This document shows, one piece after another, positions 31,317-39,900 of a stretch of 46,594 nt of DNA. The DNA is from Dactylosporangium siamense (GTDB lineage: Bacteria; Actinomycetota; Actinomycetes; Mycobacteriales; Micromonosporaceae), in contig NZ_BONQ01000059.1 in NCBI RefSeq assembly GCF_016862795.1, positions 1 through 46,594 of the forward strand, given 5' to 3'. Numbering within the stretch: the first letter of the stretch is position 1; each line of letters opens with the position of its first letter. Under the pieces are notes generated by a model. The model ran no database searches, was not told the origin of the DNA, and worked only from the letters and a program-made list of their open reading frames with translations. Both the position numbers and the translations under genes were made by a program.

Positions 31317-32357
31317 ATGGAGCGGACACTGACCTGGCGGGACCTCAATCGCGCGCTGCTGGCCCGGCAGGCCCTCATCGCCCGGGTGCCGGATGATCCC
31401 GCGACGGTGCTGGAGCGGATGGCGGGACTGCAGGCGCAGTATGCGCCCTCCATGTACATCGGGCTGTGGACCCGGATCGAGGGCTTCGAGCGGGAGTCGC
31501 TGACCCGGCTCCTGGAGGCCCGCGAGGTCGTCCAGGCCACCATCCTGCGGGCCACCATCCACCTCGTGTCCCGGGCGGACTTCTGGCCGTTCCTGATCGG
31601 GATCCGGGACGCCCGGCGCGACTGGTATCACCGCGTCGACCGCGGCAACATCGGCCCCGCCGAGCTGAGCGCGGCCGCCGCCGGCCTGCGCGAGCTCCTG
31701 CTGCAGCGGCCGGTCCGGCGGGCCGAGATCGACCAGCTCTACGGTGCGGGCGTCCGCGGCGGCATCGGCATGTATCTCGACATGGTCCGCGTGCCGCCGT
31801 CCGGCACGTGGGCCCGCCGCCGCGCCGACCTCTTCGGCCTGGCGGAGGACTGGGTCGGCGCGCCGGACGTCACCGTCGAGGCCGGCCGCGAGCTGCTCGT
31901 GCGCCGTTACCTCGGCGGGTTCGGGCCGGCCCACCGCGCCGAGATCGCCGACTGGGCCGGCCTGAGCGTCACCGACATCGCCGAGGTCCTGTCCACGATG
32001 GAGCTGCGCCGCTTCCGCGACGAACGCGGACGGGAGCTCGTCGACCTGCCGGACCAGCCGCTGCCCGACCCGCAGACCCCGGCACCGGTGCGGTTCCTGC
32101 CGACCTACGACGCGACCCTCCTGGTGCACGCCCGGCGGACCCTGATCCTGCCCGAGGAGCACCGCACGAAGGTGTTCCACACGCGGATGCCGCAGTCGAT
32201 CGGCACGTTCCTCGTCGACGGCCAGGTCGCCGGCACCTGGACGGTGAGCAAGGCCGGCGTGGTGTCCTGGGAGCCGTTCGAGACGCTGCCGGCGTCGGTG
32301 CGCCGTCAGGTCGACGCGGAGGCCGGCGCGCTGACCGAGTTCCATTCGACGTCGTAG
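31317..32357 (+). CDS. AlkZ-like HTH_42 DNA glycosylase
   Basis: 346-aa winged-helix protein of the HTH_42/AlkZ-YcaQ superfamily, whose studied members excise bulky or crosslinked alkylpurines. The motif LQAQ (Gln39-Ala-Gln41) fits the catalytic QxQ of AlkZ enzymes; YcaQ-type members use QxD. Other family features: ATILRATIHLVSRADFWPF, RYLGGFGPAHRAEIADWAGL and VRFLPTYDATLLVHARR. Start chosen at ATG 31317 over an upstream TTG. Its last 52 bp overlap the convergent monooxygenase gene. Actinomycetes often carry several paralogues, some in genotoxin clusters; no such cluster is evident here. Confidence 0.82.
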   Translation: MERTLTWRDLNRALLARQALIARVPDDPATVLERMAGLQAQYAPSMYIGLWTRIEGFERESLTRLLEAREVVQATILRATIHLVSRADFWPFLIGIRDARRDWYHRVDRGNIGPAELSAAAAGLRELLLQRPVRRAEIDQLYGAGVRGGIGMYLDMVRVPPSGTWARRRADLFGLAEDWVGAPDVTVEAGRELLVRRYLGGFGPAHRAEIADWAGLSVTDIAEVLSTMELRRFRDERGRELVDLPDQPLPDPQTPAPVRFLPTYDATLLVHARRTLILPEEHRTKVFHTRMPQSIGTFLVDGQVAGTWTVSKAGVVSWEPFETLPASVRRQVDAEAGALTEFHSTS

Positions 32358-33430
32358 TCGTGCATCCAGGCGCCGCCCTTCTCGGCGAACCGCTTGAAGA
32401 AGAACGGCATCATGACGTCGCGCACCCGGGCCGCGACGGGTCCTGAGACCTTCGCGTCCCGGTTCGCGCCGGCGACCTTCAGCATCTGGTCGGTGCGGGG
32501 GCGGCGCAGCTCCTCGTAGCGCTCCAGCGCTGTTTCCGGGTTGTCCCGCAGGCATCTGGCGAGGACCACGGCGTCCTCGACGGCGAGGTTGGCGCCCTGG
32601 CCGGCGCCCATCGGGTGGGCGGCGTCGCCGAGCAGGACCATGCCGTCGCGGTGCCAGCGCGGCACGCCACCCGGCATCGCCTGCATCACGGTGCGCGGAT
32701 GCCACTGCCCGGTCCGCCGGATCAGCTCCGCCGCCGGCCCGCGGTCCCCGGCGAACAGCGCCGCGAGCTCGTCCCGCTCCGGCGTCCGCGCGGGCGGCTT
32801 CGGTGCCGGCACCTGGGCGGCCCACAGGGTGCCGCCGGGGGTCGGGGCGTAGACCATCGTGGCCTTCGCGCCGAACATGATGTGGAACGTGCCGGGTGCC
32901 ACCTGGTGCGCCGAGCGCCCGCCGACGGTCCACAGGCCCGCGTATCCCGCGACCGGCGCCGCCGGGTCGATGACGCCGCGCAGCCGCGAGTGGATGCCGT
33001 CGGCGCCGATGACCAGGTCGGCGCTCGCGCTGCCCCCGTCGGCGAACGTGGCCGTGCGGCCGGCGCCGACGTCGACGAGGCGGCGCCCGGTGACGATGGT
33101 CGCGCCCGCCTCCTGCGCCAGGTCGCGCAGCGTCTCGACCAGGTGCCCGCGCATGAGGGTGACCCGCCCCCGGCGTGCCTCGCCGAGCTGCCTGCCCCGG
33201 CCGCTCCAGAGCCGCAACAGCGGCAGCTCGGTGCCGCGGGCGGCGACGGCGTCGCGGCACCCGATCGCCTCCAGGGCCCGCAGCCCGTTGTCGCCGAGGC
33301 TCACGAACGACCCGACGTCCCCGGCCGGGTCCGGGCATGCCTCGTGCACCGTCACGTCCCAGCCGATCCGCCGCAGCGCGATCGCCGCGACCGGCCCCGC
33401 GACCCCACCACCGATGACCATGGCTTCCAT
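32306..33430 (-). CDS. FAD-dependent monooxygenase
   Basis: 374-aa group A flavoprotein monooxygenase. FAD-binding GxGxxG-type motif VIGGGVAGPVAAIALRRIGW at the N-terminus, the DG motif DLVIGADGIHSRLRGVI (about residue 150) and GD motif GMVLLGDAAHPMGAGQGANLAVEDA (about 270-295). Family members hydroxylate aromatics or antibiotics with NAD(P)H. ATG 33430 is preceded by GAGG. The tail (EWNSVSAPASAST) is encoded in the overlap with the AlkZ-like gene. Divergent from a tetR gene with a shared operator, so substrate-inducible expression is likely. Confidence 0.88.
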   Translation of the reverse strand: MEAMVIGGGVAGPVAAIALRRIGWDVTVHEACPDPAGDVGSFVSLGDNGLRALEAIGCRDAVAARGTELPLLRLWSGRGRQLGEARRGRVTLMRGHLVETLRDLAQEAGATIVTGRRLVDVGAGRTATFADGGSASADLVIGADGIHSRLRGVIDPAAPVAGYAGLWTVGGRSAHQVAPGTFHIMFGAKATMVYAPTPGGTLWAAQVPAPKPPARTPERDELAALFAGDRGPAAELIRRTGQWHPRTVMQAMPGGVPRWHRDGMVLLGDAAHPMGAGQGANLAVEDAVVLARCLRDNPETALERYEELRRPRTDQMLKVAGANRDAKVSGPVAARVRDVMMPFFFKRFAEKGGAWMHDYDVEWNSVSAPASAST

Positions 33431-33444
33431 GCCCACACCTCTTT

Positions 33445-33477
33445 ACTGAATCTGCATTCGGTGAATTGTGATTCAGT
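33445..33477. promoter_or_regulatory. Nested inverted repeat in tetR/monooxygenase divergent promoter
   Basis: Outer arms ACTGAATC (33445-33452) and GATTCAGT (33470-33477) and inner arms ATTC/GAAT share one centre (GGT). The site lies 15 bp upstream of the monooxygenase start and 46 bp upstream of tetR, typical of a TetR operator covering both promoters. Confidence 0.7.
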
Positions 33478-33523
33478 TTTACGGGCGCTACCGTCGGACG
33501 TCAAGAGGGGGGTCGCGATTTCG

Positions 33524-34117
33524 ATGGCAACGCGCAAGGAGAAGGCGGCCCAGACGTCCGCCGCCCTCAAGGACGCGGCCCGTCATCTGTTCGCCACCCG
33601 CGGCTACCTCAACACCAAGATCAGTGACATCACGGCGGAGGCCGGTCGCGCGGTCGGCTCGTTCTACGACCACTTCGCGAGCAAGGAGGAGCTGCTGCAG
33701 GCCCTCTTCGCGGACATGCAGGACACCGCCGACGAGGCGCTGCCCGACCACGACCCGGACCACGACCTGTCCGACGAGGCGCAGCTGCGCTTCCACGTCG
33801 CCGCCGCCTGGCACACGTTTCGGACCCACCTGCCGGTGATGGTCGCGCTCTTCCAGTCCTCGATGCTGGAGGCGCCGTTCAGCGGCCAGGCCCGCGCGCG
33901 CCTCGCCGAGGACACGGGCATCCTCCGCGAGCACCTGGAGCTCCTGGAGGCCCGCGGGCACCGGCTGCCGGGCCGCCCGGCGGTCGTGGCCGACGCGATG
34001 GGGGCGATGCTGGCGATGTTCGCCTACGCGCACCTGACCGCGCCGGAGCCGCGCCTCCCCGACGACGAGGCCATCGACACCCTGACCGCCCTGCTCCTGC
34101 GCGGCCTCCGGGGCTGA
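33524..34117 (+). CDS. TetR-family transcriptional regulator
   Basis: 197-aa repressor. The N-terminal HTH (residues ~10-56) reads ALKDAARHLFATRGYLNTKISDITAEAGRAVGSFYDHFASKEELLQALF, a classical TetR fold. The helical C-terminal ligand domain is Ala/Leu-rich with no recognisable ligand motif. Start chosen at ATG 33524 (MATRKEKAAQT), preceded by a purine-rich AGAGGGGGG at somewhat long spacing. It is divergent from the FAD monooxygenase and likely controls it through the nested palindrome. Ends at palindromic element B. Confidence 0.92.
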   Translation: MATRKEKAAQTSAALKDAARHLFATRGYLNTKISDITAEAGRAVGSFYDHFASKEELLQALFADMQDTADEALPDHDPDHDLSDEAQLRFHVAAAWHTFRTHLPVMVALFQSSMLEAPFSGQARARLAEDTGILREHLELLEARGHRLPGRPAVVADAMGAMLAMFAYAHLTAPEPRLPDDEAIDTLTALLLRGLRG

Positions 34118-34129
34118 CCGTCGCTGTCC

Positions 34130-34183
34130 CGTGATCCGGAAGACCCTGTGTACCCAGGGGTGCCCGAGGTCTTCCGGATCACG
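34130..34183. repeat. 54-bp palindromic element, copy B
   Basis: 18-bp perfect arms (34128-34145 and 34168-34185) around a centre containing the same ACCCAGGGGT as copy A; 46 of 54 positions match copy A by hand count. Positions 11 and 44 are both changed (T-A to A-T), preserving pairing. It lies 12 bp after the tetR stop and just before the stop of the convergent 34193-34834 gene. Probable bidirectional terminator. Confidence 0.8.
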
Positions 34184-34192
34184 GGGAGGTGG

Positions 34193-34834
34193 CTACTCCG
34201 CGCGGTCCTGCATCTCCCACAGGTGGTCCAGGACGTGCCACGCGTAGCGGCGGGCGGCGTAGCGGGACGTCCAGCCGTTGTCGACCAGGGGGCCGCCGTC
34301 GTGCGGCCGGCCGAGGACGGCGAGGACCTCGTCGTGCACGGCGGTGATCGCCGCGGTGTCGTCGATCGCCGGCGCGGGGAGCTTGAACCCGATCTTGCGG
34401 CCGTAGCCGGCCTCGGCGCCGTAGACGTGGTCGATCATCTTGTCGCGGTCCCGGCCGCCGCCGCGCGGACCCTTGCGCAGCGACGCGGGCGCGGTCGCGG
34501 CGAACCCGGCGAACGCCTCCCACGCGGCGGTGAGCAGCTTCTTCTGCCGGTCGGCGACGGCCTTCGTCACGGCGCGGTGGTCGGCGTCGGGGTGGGCGTC
34601 GGGGACGCCGAACTGGGTGGAGGCGGTCCCCGGGAGGCGTTCGACGACCTTGAACGTCGGGGCGGCGGGGAAGCTGTAGCCGGCGGCGGCGGCGATCGGC
34701 GCGAACCGTGTGCCGTAGTCGGCGAGGGCGGCGAGCGCGTCGTCCTCGGACTTCGCGAAGCGGCCCCAGCCCGGCCAGTCCAGGCTGGCCGCGAACACCT
34801 TCTTGTCCGTCACCTCGAGATACACGTCGGCCAT
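34193..34834 (-). CDS. Conserved actinobacterial protein, function unknown
   Basis: 213-aa soluble protein. The N-terminal segment (VYLEVTDKKVFAASLDWPGWGRFAKSEDDALAALADY) resembles the HicB-like/antitoxin-type fold seen in a common actinobacterial hypothetical family. The C-terminal half has DKMIDHVYGAEAGYGRKIG and RRYAWHVLDHLWEMQDR, reminiscent of a DinB-like helical bundle with His residues that may bind metal. I cannot assign an activity. ATG 34834, divergent by about 50 bp from the phosphatase-like gene. Confidence 0.72.
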   Translation of the reverse strand: MADVYLEVTDKKVFAASLDWPGWGRFAKSEDDALAALADYGTRFAPIAAAAGYSFPAAPTFKVVERLPGTASTQFGVPDAHPDADHRAVTKAVADRQKKLLTAAWEAFAGFAATAPASLRKGPRGGGRDRDKMIDHVYGAEAGYGRKIGFKLPAPAIDDTAAITAVHDEVLAVLGRPHDGGPLVDNGWTSRYAARRYAWHVLDHLWEMQDRAE

Positions 34835-34885
34835 GACTGTGACCTTAGGCCGCTTTCCTCGGCGCCGCAGAGGTGCTTGCATACC

Positions 34886-35683
34886 ATGGGTCACATGCCT
34901 GAGCTTGTGAGTTATCTTCGTGAAGCACTCCTCGCCGGCGATGTCGAGACCACGCGGGACTCCAACCATGGCAACGCCGCGGCGTTCGCCGCGGGCGACG
35001 AGGGTTACCTGTTCGGCCTGGCACCGCTGAAGACGTGGACACTGGCGCAGGTGCTGGGTGTGATGGCGGAGCGGGTCGGCATCGACCCCGACCCGCAGCG
35101 GTCGACGGGCACCGATGTGATCGACCCGTACAAGACCGTGGCGGCCCTCGATCGGATGCGGGACCGGCTGCGGGTCGCGGCGCGGCGGCGGGAGCGGGTC
35201 CTGGTGGCGTCCGGTCATCCGGCCGGGATCGTCGAGGTGCACCTGGCGGTCGTCGCGGCGTTGCGGGCGGCCGGGTGCGAGATCCTGACGCCGGCGGCCG
35301 GGGTGCCGTTCGCGCATCCGGGCCGCTACGACGGCCGGGAGTTCCCCCTCGCGCTGCGCTACGTCGGCGGCGTCGCCATGGCCGCCGAGCGGGGCATCGC
35401 GCTGTGGCACACGCACACACCGGACGGCACGCGGGCGATCCTCGACGAGCTCGAGGCGCACGACGCGGCCATGCCGGACCTGGTCTTCGCCGACCACGGG
35501 TTCGCGGGTGCGGCGGCCGCGGCGGGTCTGGACGTGGTGTCGTTCGCGGACAGCAACGACCCGGCGCTGTTCGTCGGCGAGGCCGAGGGCCGGGTCGCGG
35601 TCACGGTGCCGATCGACGACAACGTCCAGCCGCACCTGTACCGGCCGATCAGCGCATACCTCCTAGAAGGGATAGCCGCTTAG
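34886..35683 (+). CDS. Putative phosphatase (conserved actinobacterial family)
   Basis: 265-aa soluble protein resembling a Streptomyces family annotated as phosphatase. Conserved pieces: RVLVASGHPAGIVEVHLAVVAALRAAGCEILTP, IALWHTHTPDGTRAILDEL, PDLVFADHGFAGAAAAAGLDVVSFADSNDPALFV and VTVPIDDNVQPHLYRPISAYL. The clustered His/Asp residues (GHP, HTHTP, ADHG, ADSNDP) suggest a metallo-hydrolase site, but the substrate is unknown. The repeated dipeptide motifs with Asp-Asn-Asp near the C-terminus are typical of the family. Start may be ATG 34886 or 34895. No signal peptide. Confidence 0.68.
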   Translation: MGHMPELVSYLREALLAGDVETTRDSNHGNAAAFAAGDEGYLFGLAPLKTWTLAQVLGVMAERVGIDPDPQRSTGTDVIDPYKTVAALDRMRDRLRVAARRRERVLVASGHPAGIVEVHLAVVAALRAAGCEILTPAAGVPFAHPGRYDGREFPLALRYVGGVAMAAERGIALWHTHTPDGTRAILDELEAHDAAMPDLVFADHGFAGAAAAAGLDVVSFADSNDPALFVGEAEGRVAVTVPIDDNVQPHLYRPISAYLLEGIAA

Positions 35684-35727
35684 TGATATGACACGGGTGC
35701 TATGGGGCAATTTGGACCCGGCGCCTT

Positions 35728-35814
35728 GTGAGCCTCCCCCGTCCGATGACAGCATCGGTCGCGGCCGATATTTATCGGCTCCGATATAGGGGAGGCTCAC
35801 GTGAGACTCACAAG
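35728..35814 (+). promoter_or_regulatory. RBS-sequestering leader of the S1 protease gene
   Basis: Arms GTGAGCCTCCCC (35728-35739) and GGGGAGGCTCAC (35789-35800) pair perfectly and hide the Shine-Dalgarno GGGGAGG; the GTG start is the next base. Between them lies a second hairpin, GCCGATA-TT-TATCGGC (35764-35779). TTGTGAG (35727-35733) could instead pair with CTCACAA in the first codons (35807-35813), an alternative fold. Suggests translational control. Confidence 0.65.
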
Positions 35815-36835
35815 GTCCATACTCCGTCGTGCCGTGGTCATCGCCGCCGGCACCACGCTCGTCGCCGGTTCGGTCCTCACGCCGTCGCCGGCTCAGGCCG
35901 CACCGATCGGCAGCACCGACGCGCTCGTCGAGCAGCTCGGACTCGCCACCGCCGGCTCCTACTGGGACGCCCAGCTCGGCCGGATGGTCGTCACCGTCAC
36001 CGACGCGAACACCGCCAAGAGCGTCGAGTCGACCGGTGCCGTCGCCCGCAAGGTCAAGCACAGCGGCGCCGAGCTGGCCCGCGTCACCTCGGCGCTGAGC
36101 GCGAAGGTCTCCGTCCCGGGCACCGCCTGGGCCGTCGACCCGGTGCTCAACCAGGTGGTCGTCTCCATCGACCCGACGGTCGCGCCCGAGCACGTCAAGA
36201 CCATCGAGGCGACCGTCGCGGCCTTCGGCAGCGCCGCGCGCCTGGAGCGGCTCCCCGGCGCGCTCCAGCCGACCATCTCCGGCGGGCAGGCCATCTACTC
36301 CGGCGGCTCCCGGTGCTCGCTCGGCTTCAACGTGGTCAGCGGCAGCACGTACTACTTCCTGACCGCCGGGCACTGTACCAACATCGGCTCGACGTGGACG
36401 ACCAGCAGCGGCTCGGTCCTCGGCACCCGGGCCGGCACGAGCTTCCCCGGCAACGACTACGGCATCGTGCGCTACGCCGCCGGCGTCGCGCACCCCGGCA
36501 ACGTGTCGCTGTACAACGGCTCGTTCCAGGACATCACCGGCGCGGCCAACGCGACCGTCGGGCAGTCGGTGCGCCGCAGCGGCTCCACCACCGGCGTGCG
36601 CAGCGGCTCGGTCACCCAGACCGGCGCGACCGTCACCTACTCGCAGGGGCAGGTCACCGGCCTGATCCGCACCACGGTCTGCGCCGAGCCCGGTGACAGC
36701 GGCGGCTCGCTCTTCGCCGGCTCCACGGCGCTGGGCCTGACCTCCGGCGGCAGCGGCAACTGCAGCAGCGGCGGCGTCACGTACTTCCAGCCGGTCACCG
36801 AGGCGCTCAGCGTCTACGGCGTCAGCGTGTACTAA
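35801..36835 (+). CDS. Secreted S1 (streptogrisin/alpha-lytic-type) serine protease
   Basis: 344-aa preproprotein. A Sec/Tat-like signal peptide (basic RLTRSILRR, hydrophobic core, cleavage after PAQA, residue 33) is followed by a pro-region to about residue 158 that includes an alpha-lytic-type folding segment. The mature chymotrypsin-fold protease begins near [15 protein letters not shown]. The catalytic triad is visible: His191 (LTAGHC), Asp219 (GNDYGIV) and Ser300 (EPGDSGGS). Cys pairs around the His and Ser are as in streptogrisins. GTG start, with its SD in a hairpin. The last five codons and the stop are duplicated downstream. Confidence 0.93.
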   Translation: MRLTRSILRRAVVIAAGTTLVAGSVLTPSPAQAAPIGSTDALVEQLGLATAGSYWDAQLGRMVVTVTDANTAKSVESTGAVARKVKHSGAELARVTSALSAKVSVPGTAWAVDPVLNQVVVSIDPTVAPEHVKTIEATVAAFGSAARLERLPGALQPTISGGQAIYSGGSRCSLGFNVVSGSTYYFLTAGHCTNIGSTWTTSSGSVLGTRAGTSFPGNDYGIVRYAAGVAHPGNVSLYNGSFQDITGAANATVGQSVRRSGSTTGVRSGSVTQTGATVTYSQGQVTGLIRTTVCAEPGDSGGSLFAGSTALGLTSGGSGNCSSGGVTYFQPVTEALSVYGVSVY

Positions 36836-36851
36836 GGCGTCAGCGTGTACT
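36818..36851 (+). repeat. 18-bp tandem duplication over the protease stop codon
   Basis: GGCGTCAGCGTGTACT occurs at 36818-36833 and again at 36836-36851 with an 18-bp period. Read in frame it is Gly-Val-Ser-Val-Tyr-stop twice (TAA then TGA), so the duplication left a second stop codon outside the coding sequence. Confidence 0.85.
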
Positions 36852-36865
36852 GACAAGTGCCCCAC

Positions 36866-36897
36866 CTGTGCCACCCGTCGCGAGACGGGTGGCACAG
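36866..36897. terminator. Strong hairpin with GCGA loop after the protease gene
   Basis: A 14-bp perfect stem (36866-36879 with 36884-36897) closed by GCGA, a GNRA-type tetraloop. It lies 31 bases after the protease stop and ends nine bases before the afsR-like start. No T-run; it can act as a terminator for the protease mRNA and may reduce read-through into the regulator. Confidence 0.65.
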
Positions 36898-36905
36898 TGG
36901 TGCGC

Positions 36906-39900
36906 ATGCGGGTGGGGATCCTGGGGCCGTTGACGGTCGTCGTCGACGGCCGGCCCGTCGAGGTCGCCGGTGCCCGGCTGCGCACCCTGCTGGTCCGGCT
37001 CGCCTGCGAACCCGGCCGGCTGGTCCCCGTGGAGCGGCTCGCCGAGGCCCTGTGGCCGGACGCCACCCCCACCGACCCGGCGAACGCCGTGCAGTCCCTC
37101 GTCTCGCGGCTGCGCAAGACCCTCGACGGGCACCCGGCGCTGGAGTCCGGCGCCGGCGGGTACCGCCTCGGTGTCGCCCCCGACGACGTCGACGCGCACC
37201 GGTTCGAGCGGCTCGCCGGCGAGGGCCGGCGGGCACTGCGCGACGGCGACCCGGCCCGCGCCGCGACCCTCCTCACCGCGGCCCTGGACCTGTGGCGGGG
37301 GACCCCCGACGTCGACGACGCCCTCGCGGCCCGCTGGGAGGAGCTGCGGCTCGGCGCCGTCGAGGACCACGTCGAGGCCGTCGGCCCGCGCGCTCCCGGC
37401 CTGGTGGCCCGGCTGCGGGAGCTCACCGCCGCGCACCCGCTGCGCGAACGGCTCACCGCCCACCTGGTCATGGCGCTGCACGCGGAGGGCCGGCGGGCCG
37501 AGGCCCTCGCCGCGTTCGAGGAGTGCCGGCACCGGCTCGCCGAGGAGCTCGGCGTCGACCCGTCGCCACAGCTGCGCCAGGCGCACCTGCTGGCACTCAC
37601 CGACCTGGCGACCACCGGCCGGCCCTGGGGGAACCTGCGCACTGCGCTGACGAGCTTCGTCGGCCGCGACGAGGACGTCGAACGGCTCGCCACGCAGGTC
37701 CTGGACGGCCGCCTGGTCACCCTCGTCGGGCCCGGCGGCGCCGGCAAGACCCGGCTCGCCACGACCGTCGCCGCCCGCGACCCGCACGCGGCCTGGCTGG
37801 TCGAGCTCGCCCCGGTCACCGAGGCCGCCGACGTGCCCGCCGCCGTCCTGCGCGCCCTGGACGCCGGCGGGCAGCTCGAGACGCCGCCCGGGATCCGCCG
37901 CCTCGACGTCACCGGCCGCCTCGCCGAGATCCTCGCCCCCACCGACGTGCTGCTGCTGCTCGACAACTGCGAGCACGTCGTCGAGGCCGCCGCGAAGCTC
38001 AGCGAGGACCTGCTGGGCCGCTGCCCGAAGCTGCGCATCCTGGCGACCAGCCGGGAGCCGCTCGGCATCCTCGGCGAACGCCTGTTCCCGGTCGGGCCCC
38101 TGGCCCCGGAGCCGGCGGTCCAGCTGCTGCGGGACCGGGCCGAGGCGGTGCGGCCCGGGTTCCGGGTCACCCCGGCCGCCGCGGAGATCTGCCGCCGCCT
38201 CGACGGGCTGCCCCTGGCCATCGAACTGGCCGCGGCCAGGCTGCGCTCGTTCACCGCGGAGCAGCTCGTGGACCGCCTCGACGACCGGTTCCGCCTGCTC
38301 ACCGGCGGCAGCCGCACCGCCCTGCCCCGGCACCGGACCCTGCACGCGGTCGTGGCCTGGAGCTGGGACCTGCTCGAGCCGCCGGAGCGGGACTTCGGCG
38401 CGGCCATCGCGGTGTTCCCGGGCACCTTCGACGCCGATGCGGCCGCGGCGGTGGCAGGTGTACGGGACGTCGAACCGCTCCTGGACCTGCTGGTCGACCG
38501 TTCGCTGCTGCAGGTGGTCGCCGGGGACACCGTCCGGTACCGGATGCTGGAGACGATCCGCGAGTTCGCGCTGGAGGAGCTCGTCCGCGCCGGCCGGGTC
38601 GAGCTGGTCAGGTCCGGGCACGCGGCGCACTTCCTGGCCCTCGTCGAGCGGGCCGAGCCGCACCTGCGCACCGGCGCGCAGGTCGAGTGGCTGGCCCGCC
38701 TGCGCCCGGAGCGGGCGAACCTGCACGCCGCGGTCGCGCACGCCTGCGACACCGGCGACACCGTGACCGCGTTCCGGCTCGGGGCCGCGTCCGCGTGGTT
38801 CTGGACGTTCGAGGACAACCACGCGGAGGCCGCCGGCCTGCTCGGGCGGATCCTGGCGGTCCCCGGTGACGTGCCGCTGGACGTGCGCACGGTCGTCATG
38901 GCCGTCTACGTCATCAACAGCGGCTTCGCCGGCGACTTCCAGTTCGCCGAGGGGATGCTCGAGGACGTCCTCGCCCTCGCCGCGCAGGTGCCGCCGGGCA
39001 CCGGCCACCCGTTCGTCGAGCTGGTCGAACCGGCCGTGATGATGTTCCGCGACGACAGCGCCAGCGGCGCCGCCGCGATCGAGCGCCGGCTCGCCGAGCC
39101 GGTCGAGCCGTGGTCGCGGGGGATGCTGCTGGCGATCCTCGGCTACCTGCGGGAGAACGACGGCGACCTCGACGGCATGATGCGCGCCCAGGAGGCGGCC
39201 GCGGCCGCGTTCCGGGAGGTCGGCGAGCGGTGGGGGCTGTCGATGACGCTCGCCTCGATCGCCGACGCGCGGGCCCGCCGCGGCGACTTCACCACCGCCA
39301 CCGCGCTGTTCGCCGAGTCGATCGACCTGTATCAGCAGCTGGGGGTCCGCACCAACGACGCGTACCAGCGGATCCGCCTCGCGGCCCTGCGCCGCCACAC
39401 CGACGGCCCCGAGGCCGCCCGGGCCGAGCTGCGCCGCTTCGCCGACGACCCGGCCTCGCTGCCGCGGGACGTGTCCCACGCGATGCTGGAGCTCGGCCAG
39501 CTGGCCCGGCACGCCGGTGACCTCGACGAGGCGGAGCGCTGCTACCTGGAGGCGTGGCGGCGGCAGGCCGAGACGCCGCTCGTCGCGCCGCAGTACCGGG
39601 CGATCGTCCAGGTCGGCATGGCGCAGCTGGACCTGCGGCGCGGCGACGCCGAGGCGGCCCGGGGGCGGCTGGTCCAGGCCCTCGACCTGGCCCTGCCGGT
39701 GCGGGACATGCCGGTCGTGGCGCAGGTCGCGATCGGCTCGGCGGCGCTCGCGGCGGCCGCCGGCGCGCCGGTGACCGCCGCGGAGATCCTCGGCGTGGCC
39801 CGGCAGTTCGCCGGGGGAGACGACCGGTCCAACTCGGACCTGCTCGCGCAGTCCGCGGCGCTGCGGGACACCCTCGGCGCCGCCGCCTTCACCGACGCCG

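Noticed and set aside
35663-39512. Long minus-strand open frames opposite the protease and afsR-like genes
   Set aside because: Antisense shadows caused by high GC. The products are Arg/Gly/Ala/Pro-rich with no domain, while the plus-strand genes have intact motifs.
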